From Haliscomenobacter hydrossis DSM 1100 (lineage in GTDB: Bacteria; Bacteroidota; Bacteroidia; Chitinophagales; Saprospiraceae), in the NCBI RefSeq assembly GCF_000212735.1, contig NC_015510.1:4713001-4777000 (forward strand): 64,000 nt of DNA, in the 5' to 3' direction. Both the position numbers and the translations under genes were made by a program. Shown piece after piece: positions 40,666 through 48,822 of the stretch (position 1 is its first letter; each line of letters opens with the position of its first letter). The notes beneath the pieces were generated by a model. It worked only from the letters and a program-made list of their open reading frames with translations. It did not search any database and was not told where the DNA came from.

Positions 40666-40715
40666 GGTATGAAGTTAACACATAGGGGTATGAAATCAAT
40701 GGTTTTGGGTATAAA
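40666..40715. promoter_or_regulatory. Three GGTATRAA direct repeats, 21-bp period (predicted LytTR operator)
   Basis: GGTATGAA at 40666, GGTATGAA at 40687 and GGTATAAA at 40708 are exactly 21 bp apart, two DNA turns. LytTR regulators bind direct repeats of about 9 bp separated by 12-13 bp. The site lies between the divergent LytTR gene and ABC ATPase gene, so it could control both. Confidence 0.6.
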
Positions 40716-40843
40716 CGGAAGTAAAACTTTTTTCTCACAAATTGAATCCATTTTGTACCTGGCTTTCTCCCTTTTATACCTTCTGCATGATCGCTCATGG
40801 ATAAAAGCTTTGTTTTGAATCTTCATTTAAAGCAATACGCAGC

Positions 40844-41518
40844 ATGATCCAACTCAAGAATATCAATAAAATTTACGATGGTTTAGCCGGAAAAGTCCAT
40901 GCCTTAAAAGACATTACGCTTACCATTGAAGCCGGTGAAAGCGTTGTTGTTATTGGAAAATCGGGCAGTGGAAAATCTACTTTGTTGAACGTTTTATCGG
41001 GTATAGACCGCCCCGAATCAGGAGAATTGACCATCAATGGCCAAAATTTGATTGCACTAAATGAAAGCCAGCTGGCCAAATGGCGCGGCAAAAATGTCGG
41101 CGTTGTTTTCCAATTCTATCAACTCTTACCGACACTCTCCGCTTTAGACAACATTGTTTTTGCGATGGGCCTGGTGAATTGTATACCCCCAAAAGAACGA
41201 AAACAACGGGCCATTGGCCTGCTACAGGAAGTAGAGTTGGGGGAGAAAGCCCATAAATTCCCCAATGAACTGTCTGGTGGCGAAATTCAACGGGTTGCCA
41301 TTGCCCGAGCTTTGGCAAATGACCCGCCGATCGTCATTGCCGATGAGCCAACGGGGAACCTGGACAGCAAAACAGGGGAGCAGATTTATGCCTTGTTTCA
41401 GCGGCTCAAAGCACAAGGCAAAAACTTGATTATCGTCACGCATGAAGACATTTCAAAGCGGGATTTTGACCAGGTCATCACCATTCAAGACGGAACCCTA
41501 AACAATTTCAAAGCATGA
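40844..41518 (+). CDS. ABC transporter ATP-binding protein, MacB/LolD type
   Basis: The 224-residue protein has Walker A GKSGSGKST (38-46), a Q-loop in VVFQFYQLLPTLSALDN, signature LSGGE, Walker B VIADEPTGNLDS and an H-loop (VTHE). The size and DNIVFAMGL region fit the MacB/LolD/FtsE group, which powers FtsX-type permeases acting on substrates in the periplasm or membrane. The stop overlaps the permease start (ATGA), so the two are translated together. It is divergent from the LytTR gene with the 21-bp repeat site between them. This suggests a kinase-controlled export or envelope-stress function (inference). Confidence 0.93.
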   Translation: MIQLKNINKIYDGLAGKVHALKDITLTIEAGESVVVIGKSGSGKSTLLNVLSGIDRPESGELTINGQNLIALNESQLAKWRGKNVGVVFQFYQLLPTLSALDNIVFAMGLVNCIPPKERKQRAIGLLQEVELGEKAHKFPNELSGGEIQRVAIARALANDPPIVIADEPTGNLDSKTGEQIYALFQRLKAQGKNLIIVTHEDISKRDFDQVITIQDGTLNNFKA

Positions 41519-43851
41519 AAAGCATCCTCCTCTTTCTGTTAAAAAGTTTTTGGCTCTCTAAAGGAAAACTGTTTTTATGTATTTTTTCTGCGGTTATTTC
41601 CGCAGCGGGGATCAGTAGTGTTGTCTATAGTTTTGCCTTGTCGGAGCGAGATTTTAAAGAGAATTTTTCAAAAACAAACCCGGTTGATCTTGTCCTGTAT
41701 CTGGACCAGGTAAACGAGGGAATGATAAAAAAGATCAGACGACATAAAGATGTTGAAACCATTGAAAGAAGGGAAATTACTTCCGGAAGGATTAAAAATA
41801 CATCAGATAACTGGATGGCATTTGTACTATATGGGGTTGAAAACATAGAAAAACCGCTCATCAGCAAATTTGACATTGAGGCAAAAAAATCGTTGCAGGG
41901 AACCTGGCTATGCGTTGAAAAAAGTTGTACGCAGTTTGTGGCTCCAACTGGGGCTGAGTTGGTGATGCAGTTTAGGGAAACCCAAGTAGTCAAAGTCAAA
42001 AACACGGGTACTGTACACGACCCTGGCCTGGCACCCGGCTCAATGGAGCAAGCGGTGTATGCCTATACCTCGCTTGAAAATTTTGAAAACCTGATTGGAC
42101 AAAGCCAAAGCGAACAACGTTTTTTGATTAAGGTAAAACTACAGAACCCCAGCAAAGATGATTTAAAGGCTATAGGCAACGCGTTGTCAGTCTTAGTTAA
42201 AAGCAGTGGAGGGGTCGTTAAGACCATGCTGATTCCCCCTCCTGGTGAACATCCTCATCAAAACATCGTCAATGGCGTTTCATTTTTATTAAAAATATTC
42301 GGTTTTGTCATCTCTCTGCTGGGCATTATCCTGCTTTCTTTAATTCTGATTACCTGGCTTTATCCTCAAATTCCCCACATCGGAATCATCAAAACCCTGG
42401 GAGGCTCTAGTCGTAACATCCGCACGAGTTATTTCGCCATACTTTTTTTGATTATCGGGATCGGCTTGCTGATCGGTTTACCGCTCGGTTACCTGATTGG
42501 TCAAGGGTATAGCAACACCATCGCCTTTTTTCAAAATTTTACCCCCATCAAGGCACCACTACCAGTCACAACCCATTTGTTGGCTATTTTTTCGGCCTTA
42601 ATTTTGCCTTTTTTATTGGCAACTATTCCCCTGGTAAATGCCTCGCGCATTAGTGTGCAAAGTGCCTTGAGTAAAGTATTTTATATCCCAAACAAGGCAT
42701 TTTTCAAAAGCACTCAAGCATTCATAAAAAATAGTTCACTTAAATACGGGATCAATAATTTATTCAGAACCAGTTCACGTACCCTGTTGATATCGTTGCT
42801 CTTCATCATGGGTTTCGGTTTGTTCATCACGGGGGCGAATCTGAAGTATTCTATACAAGAAGATTTCAGGAACCTGGATAAAAATTCCTACTACAATGTC
42901 ACGGTTTTTCTGGGTGATACGCTGCGGGGCAAATTGGATTTTTTAGAAAAGCTTCCTTTTGTTGACGCCACTTCTTACGTTTCGAGAAAGAGTGGATCTT
43001 TTACCCTGGCAGGCCAAGCCAATCCAGAAAATACAGCATTAAAAATACTCTCGCCGGATTATGTGCTGAGTGACGCTTTATTGATGCTTGGAAAAATCCA
43101 AAAAAATTGCCCCGATTGTATTTACATCGGCATGAAATATCAATCCGATTTTAAACAAACTGCCCTGGGGGATACCATTTTTTTTAGCTCAAATGGCCAT
43201 AAAAAACCTTTTATCTTTTCAGGCGTAGTGAAAGACCTTGGTAGCCATCCACCCGCTCTCTATCAATTCAACAGTGTTCCAAACGAAATTTATCGAGACC
43301 TGGCGATCAAAGTAAAAGACGGCTTTTCACTGGAAGTAGCCAAAGCCCAAATTGAGGCTGCTTGCCAGGACAATGGCATTGAGGTAAAAGGGATTACGGA
43401 TGCCACGACAAGAATGACCTCCCTGCAAAATCATTTAGAGCCAACCTTCAAAATCATTGAAATTACGGGGTTTTTAACCTTGGTGCTTGGATTGATCGGG
43501 ATGTTGATCGTGATTGGCCTTTCCTTGCAAGAAAGGAGTCGGGAAACGGGTATTATCAAGGCATTGGGTGGAACGGCGGTACAAATCTCCCGGCTGGTTT
43601 TAATCGAATACCTGATGGTTTCGGTGGTCTGCATTGCTGTAGGGACTGGATTTTCCTATTTTTTCACCACGGTGATGGGCAATATATTGGGTACCTTAAT
43701 CCTGGGGTCGCCCATCCTTGCCTCTTTTAATTGGCCATATCTTGTACTGACCATCGTTTTACTTTTGGTAGTACTTACCCTGTTCATTTCGGTTTACAGT
43801 TATAACAAGGTCAAACAAAGTTCAAATTCACTATTGAATCAAGTGTTTTGA
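41515..43851 (+). CDS. FtsX/MacB-like ABC transporter permease, two-repeat type
   Basis: The 778-residue protein has one N-terminal membrane helix (about 14-36), a large extracytoplasmic domain (about 40-255) and three helices (about 260-385). A further helix lies near 415-440, then a second external domain, and three C-terminal helices (about 650-770). Both FtsX-type repeats carry the coupling segment with GIIKTLGG and GIIKALGG. The architecture is that of full-length permeases that homodimerise around two ATPases. It overlaps the ATPase gene by 4 bases. Unlike MacB, the usual membrane-fusion partner is absent from the locus. The substrate is unknown; antibiotic peptides or lipoproteins are typical. 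Confidence 0.9.
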   Translation: MKSILLFLLKSFWLSKGKLFLCIFSAVISAAGISSVVYSFALSERDFKENFSKTNPVDLVLYLDQVNEGMIKKIRRHKDVETIERREITSGRIKNTSDNWMAFVLYGVENIEKPLISKFDIEAKKSLQGTWLCVEKSCTQFVAPTGAELVMQFRETQVVKVKNTGTVHDPGLAPGSMEQAVYAYTSLENFENLIGQSQSEQRFLIKVKLQNPSKDDLKAIGNALSVLVKSSGGVVKTMLIPPPGEHPHQNIVNGVSFLLKIFGFVISLLGIILLSLILITWLYPQIPHIGIIKTLGGSSRNIRTSYFAILFLIIGIGLLIGLPLGYLIGQGYSNTIAFFQNFTPIKAPLPVTTHLLAIFSALILPFLLATIPLVNASRISVQSALSKVFYIPNKAFFKSTQAFIKNSSLKYGINNLFRTSSRTLLISLLFIMGFGLFITGANLKYSIQEDFRNLDKNSYYNVTVFLGDTLRGKLDFLEKLPFVDATSYVSRKSGSFTLAGQANPENTALKILSPDYVLSDALLMLGKIQKNCPDCIYIGMKYQSDFKQTALGDTIFFSSNGHKKPFIFSGVVKDLGSHPPALYQFNSVPNEIYRDLAIKVKDGFSLEVAKAQIEAACQDNGIEVKGITDATTRMTSLQNHLEPTFKIIEITGFLTLVLGLIGMLIVIGLSLQERSRETGIIKALGGTAVQISRLVLIEYLMVSVVCIAVGTGFSYFFTTVMGNILGTLILGSPILASFNWPYLVLTIVLLLVVLTLFISVYSYNKVKQSSNSLLNQVF

Positions 43852-43910
43852 GTTATACCCCACACGGGATGACCAGGTGATTTTTGTCTCTTTCTTTTTT
43901 CGCCTTACCG

Positions 43911-43970
43911 CGTTGCAAATGCTCGCCGTAGCTTTGGCTACGTCTGCGCTTTGCGCCTTGCAGGTCAAAA
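43911..43970. repeat. Intergenic repeat with GTAGC-TTTG-GCTAC hairpin
   Basis: The stretch has GCAAATGCTCGCCGTAGC TTTG GCTACGTCTGCGCTTTGC, an imperfect dyad, between the convergent permease and kinase genes. It may act as a bidirectional terminator. Confidence 0.55.
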
Positions 43971-43980
43971 AATAAATTCG

Positions 43981-45066
43981 TCAAAATTTCACCTGCCCAC
44001 CCCGCGTGGGGTATATCTCCAACAGAACCTCAAAATCTCCATTTTGCTGAATGCTTAAATGATGCCGATGCGGATAAACCAAATTCAAGCGCTTTTTAGA
44101 AGACTCAATTCCCAAACCGCTGCCTTTTAATTGTTGCATGGTTTCGTGAATTTGGTTGATGCACCTAAATGTAATTGTAGCACCATCGGTCAAGTCAAAA
44201 ACGACCACAATCTTGGAATTTTTTTCGGGTTCCAGGCCATACTTAAAAGCATTTTCAATAAATGGAATAAAAATCGCAGGTTCAATCAGCTGTTTGTCGT
44301 TTGTTCCCAGTACCTCCAATTGAAAGTCCAATTCTTCTTTTTCAAACCTCAAGGCATGGAGTTCGGCAAAATTTCTAATGAACTCTATTTCCTTCCAAAT
44401 GGGAATTTTTTCATGTGCAGAATCCACAACCACATACCTCAATAAACCGGACAAGCGCTCAAAAGCCTTAGCCAATGCCGGGTTTTCTTTTTGATTGACC
44501 ATCGACAGCAGGTTATTCAAGACATTAAATAAAAAATGAGGATGCAATTGGGAGCGGAGCAGGTTAAGTTCGGCCTGCGTTTTTTCCATCTCAAGTTTCT
44601 GGTTTTGGGTGTCTGCCAAAATCCAGATTTTGCTAAATGAATACGCGCAAGAAACCGTGAAATAAAAAAACAAAATCCCTCCGCTTAAAAAAGAATTAAC
44701 TACGGGTTTTTGAAAATGAGGATAATGGTTTTGAAAAACATGAAAAGAGGCAATGGCAACCACCAAAAGAATCAATGATCTGAGGAATATTTTTCCATAT
44801 TTTTTACTTCGATCCAACACAAAAATATTGATAAAATTGGCATAAAACAGCAGCATGGCAATCAGGAGAATGACAAAAAGTTTTGTCGTAACGATGCTGC
44901 TTCTCATAAAAAGATCGGTTTCATCAGGAGTAAGCGTACGGCCATAAAAAGGGAAAAGCAGGAGACGCCCTTGCACTGGCTGAATAGAGAAATGCGTCAG
45001 CACAACCCAACCCGAAAGCAACCAAAAAACAATATTGCCCAGAATTTCTATCCATTTTTTTGACAT
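43981..45066 (-). CDS. LytS/YehU-type sensor histidine kinase
   Basis: The 361-residue protein has four hydrophobic segments in the first about 150 residues (near 10-25, 62-85, 97-112, 128-148). A coiled segment follows, then the His_kinase domain with LRSQLHPHFLFN (175-181; likely phosphoacceptor H177). An atypical HATPase domain has EPAIFIPFIENAFKYGL and GSGLGIESSKKRL. This is the standard partner of LytTR regulators in Bacteroidota. It sits on the far side of the ABC permease gene, convergent with it. A segment just before its start is nearly identical to one before the LytTR gene, so the two may be co-regulated. Confidence 0.92.
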   Translation of the reverse strand: MSKKWIEILGNIVFWLLSGWVVLTHFSIQPVQGRLLLFPFYGRTLTPDETDLFMRSSIVTTKLFVILLIAMLLFYANFINIFVLDRSKKYGKIFLRSLILLVVAIASFHVFQNHYPHFQKPVVNSFLSGGILFFYFTVSCAYSFSKIWILADTQNQKLEMEKTQAELNLLRSQLHPHFLFNVLNNLLSMVNQKENPALAKAFERLSGLLRYVVVDSAHEKIPIWKEIEFIRNFAELHALRFEKEELDFQLEVLGTNDKQLIEPAIFIPFIENAFKYGLEPEKNSKIVVVFDLTDGATITFRCINQIHETMQQLKGSGLGIESSKKRLNLVYPHRHHLSIQQNGDFEVLLEIYPTRGGQVKF

Positions 45067-45070
45067 GATT

Positions 45071-45078
45071 CAAATTTA
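45071..45078 (-). promoter_or_regulatory. TAAATTTG element before the kinase gene
   Basis: It reads TAAATTTG on the minus strand, only 4 nt before the ATG at 45066. A real -7 element here would imply a very short leader or a later start. It is part of the 18-nt segment shared with 40628-40645. Confidence 0.35.
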
Positions 45079-45115
45079 CACATTAATTGATTGTGATGAC
45101 TCATTTGACTGCTTG

Positions 45116-45166
45116 CATTTCCCCCTTTCCGGGTGATATATGCCTTGAAAGGTTTTGGTAATTTTG
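45116..45166 (+). promoter_or_regulatory. Promoter of DUF2911 gene: CATTTCCCCCTTTCCGGGTGAT box plus TAATTTTG
   Basis: The box is at 45116-45137 and the -7 element TAATTTTG is at 45159-45166, 21 nt later, as in the TonB receptor promoter at 37254-37305. The ATG follows 19 nt downstream. Confidence 0.6.
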
Positions 45167-45185
45167 AAAAAAAGCCCAACTTGTT

Positions 45186-46298
45186 ATGAAAAGAATCATA
45201 CCCACGCTCTTGCTCATCATGAGCCTCAACACCCTTTCATTTGCCCAAATCATGCCCCTGACTTCTGAACCTGACGGCGGGAACAAAAAGGCTTGGGTAG
45301 CCGAACAAATCGGCATCGTAAAAATAGCCATCACTTACGGCAGGCCAGGGGTGAAAGGGCGAGAAGGCAAAATTTGGGGAACACCAGTTGCCCACTATGG
45401 CCTGGTCGACATGGGCCACGGCACCAGTTATGCCGTACCCTGGCGGGCAGGGGCCAATGAAAACACTACCATTTCTTTTTCGCACCCTGTAAAAATTGAA
45501 GGAAAAGATTTGGCTGCGGGTGCTTATGGATTTTTTATCATGAATGGCGAAACCGAAAGCACTTTGATTTTTTCCAAAAATTCATCTTCCTGGGGCAGTT
45601 TTTATTACCAGCCCGAAGCCGATGCCCTGCGGGTAACGGTGAAAAATCAAACCCTGCCGTCCAGCGTGGAATGGCTGAAATACGAGTTTCTGAACCAAAC
45701 CGATAACTCAGCAACCATTGCCCTTTCTTGGGAAAAACGCATGATCCCCTTTACCGTAGAGGCAGAAACCCAAAAACTGCAAATTGAAGCCTTCAAAAAG
45801 GACTTACAAACCACTCGATCACCCGACGATTTTGTGCAAGCCGCCAATTATTGTTTGCGCAACAACATCGAACTCGAACAGGCTTTGGCCTGGATCGATC
45901 GAGGCATCTATTTCCGCATCATGGGTGAAAAAACGTTCCGCACCCTGAGCACCAAAGCGGCAATTTTGACCAAATTAAATCGGATGGATGAAGCGAAAAA
46001 AATCATGGAAGAAGCCCTGCCCATGGGCACAGTGACCGATGTTCATTTTTATGGCCGCACCCTTTTGAGTGCTAATCAACCGCAGGAGGCCTTTAAAGTT
46101 TTTAAAGCCAATTACGATAAACACCCCAATGTGTATACCACCAACGTGGGTTTGGGCCGGGCTTATTCCGCGCTTGGGGATTACAAAAATGCCGCCATTT
46201 ACATGAAAGCGGCTTTGCCCCTGGCACCCGATAATTTGAATAAAACGAATGTGGAAGTGATGATCAAGAAGTTGGAAGAAGGAAAAAATGTGAATTAA
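45186..46298 (+). CDS. Secreted DUF2911 protein with C-terminal TPR region
   Basis: The 370-residue protein has a signal peptide (..LSFAQ). The DUF2911 domain (about 40-185) has ITYGRPGVKGREGKIWG, VPWRAGANENTTISFSHPVKIEGKDLAAGAYGFF and WGSFYYQPEADALRV. The C-terminal part (about 195-365) is helical with tetratricopeptide-like pairs (LDKHPNVYTTNVGLGRAYSALGDYKNAAIYM-type), suggesting protein contacts. DUF2911 has no firm function. Its promoter carries the same box as the TonB receptor gene on the other side of the kinase/ABC module, so it may belong to that regulon. Confidence 0.88.
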   Translation: MKRIIPTLLLIMSLNTLSFAQIMPLTSEPDGGNKKAWVAEQIGIVKIAITYGRPGVKGREGKIWGTPVAHYGLVDMGHGTSYAVPWRAGANENTTISFSHPVKIEGKDLAAGAYGFFIMNGETESTLIFSKNSSSWGSFYYQPEADALRVTVKNQTLPSSVEWLKYEFLNQTDNSATIALSWEKRMIPFTVEAETQKLQIEAFKKDLQTTRSPDDFVQAANYCLRNNIELEQALAWIDRGIYFRIMGEKTFRTLSTKAAILTKLNRMDEAKKIMEEALPMGTVTDVHFYGRTLLSANQPQEAFKVFKANYDKHPNVYTTNVGLGRAYSALGDYKNAAIYMKAALPLAPDNLNKTNVEVMIKKLEEGKNVN

Positions 46299-46303
46299 AA
46301 AAA

Positions 46304-46373
46304 GTAGCACAAAGGATACAAAGACGGATGTCGCCTGGTGTCCTTTGTGCTTTCCTTCGTGTTCTTTGTGCTA
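46304..46373. repeat. Intergenic palindrome of GCACAAAGGA-type units
   Basis: TAGCACAAAGGATACAAAG on the left is mirrored by CCTTCGTGTTCTTTGTGCTA on the right, with TGTCCTTTGTGC inside. It lies between the convergent DUF2911 and carboxylesterase genes. The units resemble those of 53114-53232. Confidence 0.75.
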
Positions 46374-46385
46374 AAAATGCTATGC

Positions 46386-47999
46386 TTATTGCGTCACCGA
46401 CACCTGCAGCAAGTCCTTATCGTGGTGGTACCGAATCTGGCACAAGTTGTCAAAAAACATCGTGGTACCTTTAGCCGCAGTGTATTTTTCCCAGGCAGGA
46501 AGCCCCGCATGAGCAGGATTGCCCGTACGCGCAAAGTTGATCCAGGATTGGCTCATCTTGGCGGCCAGGGCATAGGCTTCTTTAGTGGCACCAGTCATCT
46601 CCGCACAACGGGCGATGTTGTTGAACACAAAGGGTAATTCCATACAGTGCATGGCCTTGTATTTGCCGTCCATTACGGGCGACTGCCAACTGAACAGGTA
46701 CATGTAAACCGGAGCGCCTCCAGGCAACGCCGATTTGATGTTGGCTTGATTCACCGCACCCGGCCGGAAGGTCATGTCCACATCCAGCAAATCCGAAGGC
46801 TTTTTATCAGTAGGATAGGCCTTTTTTACCGCTGCTACAAAAGAAGTAGTTTTGTCGCCCTGTTGTTTTTTGATGTATTCCATCACTTGCTCCTGGCTAC
46901 CATTGCTCAGCCCGGCACGACCCGAGGCCATAAATTCGTTTTTCACCGTGCCAATTAGCAAAGGAACGTTTTTGGACAAGTCCAGTGCTTCCGGTGACAT
47001 GGGTTGGTAGGGCAACAAATCACCATCCAGACTGGGTCCCCAACTAAGGCCAAAACCTCCAATGGTTTTGCCTTCTGCACGCATACGTTCAGCAACAGTC
47101 CGCAATGCCTGAGTTCCGGCAGCGCTCAATTGTGAGAAAGGGATTTTCTGAAGGCTATCTGCCTGGTTTGGAGCCAGTTTGAGCACTTTGAGCACTTCGG
47201 CAGTGATGGCCTGGGTTTCCGTTTTTCCCAACATATTCGAGCGGAAAGCGCCACTTTGATTGATGGCTTTGTGGAACAAACCTTTGGCGGATGGCATGGC
47301 CATCAGGGTATTCACTTTGGCACCACCGCCCGATTGACCGAAAATGGTGACGTTGTTGGGATCACCACCAAAGTTGGCAATATTGGCCTTGACCCATTCC
47401 AGCGCCACCCGCATATCGAGGATGCTCAGGTTGGCGGAGTGTTTGTACTTTTCGCCATAAGCCGAAAGGTCCAAATAGCCCAAAATGTTGAGGCGGTGGT
47501 TGATGGATACGACCACAACGTCGCCTTTTTTAGCCAGATTTTCGCCGTCATAGGAAGGCAATTCCTGCGAAGATCCCGCGGTGAATCCACCACCGTGGAT
47601 CCAAAACATCACCGGGCGTTTTTTGCCATCGCTGATGCTGGGCGTCCAAACGTTGATGCGCATGCAGTCTTCTCCGGAAAAGCCCCAGCTGTGGTTAAAC
47701 ACAAATTCTGATTCGTCTCCGGCTGCTGTTACATTAGTGGGCGTCAATAGTGGTGCCACTGGTCCATAAGTCATGGAACTGCGGACTCCTGTCCAAGGTT
47801 GGGGTTTTTGTGGCGACTCAAACCGTTTGGCTTCAGCGTAAGGAATACCCTTATAGGTAAAAATACTGTTGTTGATGTAGCCCCGTACTTTGCCCGCATC
47901 AGTGTTGGCAACGGCCACGTTTTCACCCGTGATTTGCTGCGCAAACGCAGTGAAATAGGTAGCTCCAGTCAGGAGAAGTGCTAGGAATATTTTTTGCAT
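46386..47999 (-). CDS. Secreted type-B carboxylesterase
   Basis: The 537-residue protein has a signal peptide (..FTAFAQ). Alpha/beta-hydrolase type-B features are oxyanion-hole HGGG (135-138), SEDCMRINVW-like GEDCMRINVWTP, nucleophile S223 in FGQSGGG, an acidic residue in the VPLLIGTVKNEF region, and the probable catalytic His in KAMHCMELPFVF. The family hydrolyses carboxylic esters. The length and domain order are normal. It is divergent from the Nudix-derived regulator gene, with a 29-bp dyad between them, so it is probably its regulatory target. The substrate ester is unknown. Confidence 0.9.
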   Translation of the reverse strand: MQKIFLALLLTGATYFTAFAQQITGENVAVANTDAGKVRGYINNSIFTYKGIPYAEAKRFESPQKPQPWTGVRSSMTYGPVAPLLTPTNVTAAGDESEFVFNHSWGFSGEDCMRINVWTPSISDGKKRPVMFWIHGGGFTAGSSQELPSYDGENLAKKGDVVVVSINHRLNILGYLDLSAYGEKYKHSANLSILDMRVALEWVKANIANFGGDPNNVTIFGQSGGGAKVNTLMAMPSAKGLFHKAINQSGAFRSNMLGKTETQAITAEVLKVLKLAPNQADSLQKIPFSQLSAAGTQALRTVAERMRAEGKTIGGFGLSWGPSLDGDLLPYQPMSPEALDLSKNVPLLIGTVKNEFMASGRAGLSNGSQEQVMEYIKKQQGDKTTSFVAAVKKAYPTDKKPSDLLDVDMTFRPGAVNQANIKSALPGGAPVYMYLFSWQSPVMDGKYKAMHCMELPFVFNNIARCAEMTGATKEAYALAAKMSQSWINFARTGNPAHAGLPAWEKYTAAKGTTMFFDNLCQIRYHHDKDLLQVSVTQ

Positions 48000-48024
48000 T
48001 GTTGATAAATGTAGGATGACAAAA

Positions 48025-48053
48025 TACTATTGTATCATTTCGTGACAATAGTA
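48025..48053. promoter_or_regulatory. Perfect 9-bp inverted repeat, candidate operator for NrtR-like regulator
   Basis: TACTATTGT (48025-48033) and ACAATAGTA (48045-48053) are perfect reverse complements separated by 11 nt. They lie in the 109-bp gap between the divergent carboxylesterase and regulator genes. Dyads of this size are what dimeric NrtR-family regulators bind. Confidence 0.6.
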
Positions 48054-48077
48054 ATACTTATTTTGAAAAAATCCTAT

Positions 48078-48085
48078 TACTTTTG
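48078..48085 (+). promoter_or_regulatory. Candidate -7 element (TACTTTTG) of the NrtR-like regulator gene
   Basis: It matches TAnnTTTG, 23 nt before the ATG at 48109 and 24 nt downstream of the dyad. No firm -33 element was found. Confidence 0.45.
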
Positions 48086-48108
48086 AGAAAAAACATTAGA
48101 TCGCTGCC

Positions 48109-48822
48109 ATGCAAAAAATGCCACTTCCAGCTGTAAACGAACACATTCCTCACCTTGCTTTTGATTCTGTGATTTTTGGGTTTTCAGGCACGCAGTTGAA
48201 AATTCTGATCATGGAATACCACAATACCAACATCTTTGCACTACCGGGTGGCTTTGTAAAAAAGGAAGAGCACCTGAACGATGCCGTAAGACGTGGCTTA
48301 AAAGAGCGCACTGGACTGGACAATATTTACCTGGAGCAGTTTTATACTTTTGGGGATGCTGATCGCCAAAAACCGGAAGCCATGCGCAGCATTCTGGCCA
48401 ACAATGGCTTGTCGCCTGAAAAATACAGCTGGATGCTGGAGCGCTTCATTTCGGTTGCCTATTACGCACTAATCAATTACCAGGATGTGGTACCACAACC
48501 CGATGCCCTCTCTGATTCTTGCCAGTGGTACAACATTGATGCTTTACCGCCGCTGATGATGGACCATCAATTGATTGTGGAAAAAGCACTGGAAACCTTG
48601 CGCAATAACCTGGACCGCAAATTGGCCAAGGGCAACATGTTGCCACCGAAGTTCACCATGAAAGACTTGCAAAATGCCTATGAAGCCATCTTGGGAACGC
48701 CCCTCTTGCGCACGACTTTTCAGCGCCGCATGTTGAGTTTGGAGATTCTGGAGCGCCATGAAAAGCAGTATTCCGGTGGGGCACACAAAGCGCCGTTTTT
48801 GTATAGTTTTATCAAGAATTGA
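48109..48822 (+). CDS. Nudix-domain transcriptional regulator (NrtR-like)
   Basis: The 237-residue protein has an N-terminal Nudix domain (about 15-150) and a C-terminal winged helix (about 165-235) typical of NrtR-like regulators. The Nudix box at 47-70 reads G-x5-E-x7-RGLKERxGL where active hydrolases have REUxEExGU. Two catalytic Glu positions are thus Gly and Arg, so it is most likely a ligand sensor rather than an enzyme. Bacteroidota relatives control sugar or NAD metabolism. It is divergent from the carboxylesterase gene with an inverted-repeat site between them. Its 3' end overlaps the convergent madM by 11 bases. The ligand is unknown. Confidence 0.88.
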   Translation: MQKMPLPAVNEHIPHLAFDSVIFGFSGTQLKILIMEYHNTNIFALPGGFVKKEEHLNDAVRRGLKERTGLDNIYLEQFYTFGDADRQKPEAMRSILANNGLSPEKYSWMLERFISVAYYALINYQDVVPQPDALSDSCQWYNIDALPPLMMDHQLIVEKALETLRNNLDRKLAKGNMLPPKFTMKDLQNAYEAILGTPLLRTTFQRRMLSLEILERHEKQYSGGAHKAPFLYSFIKN

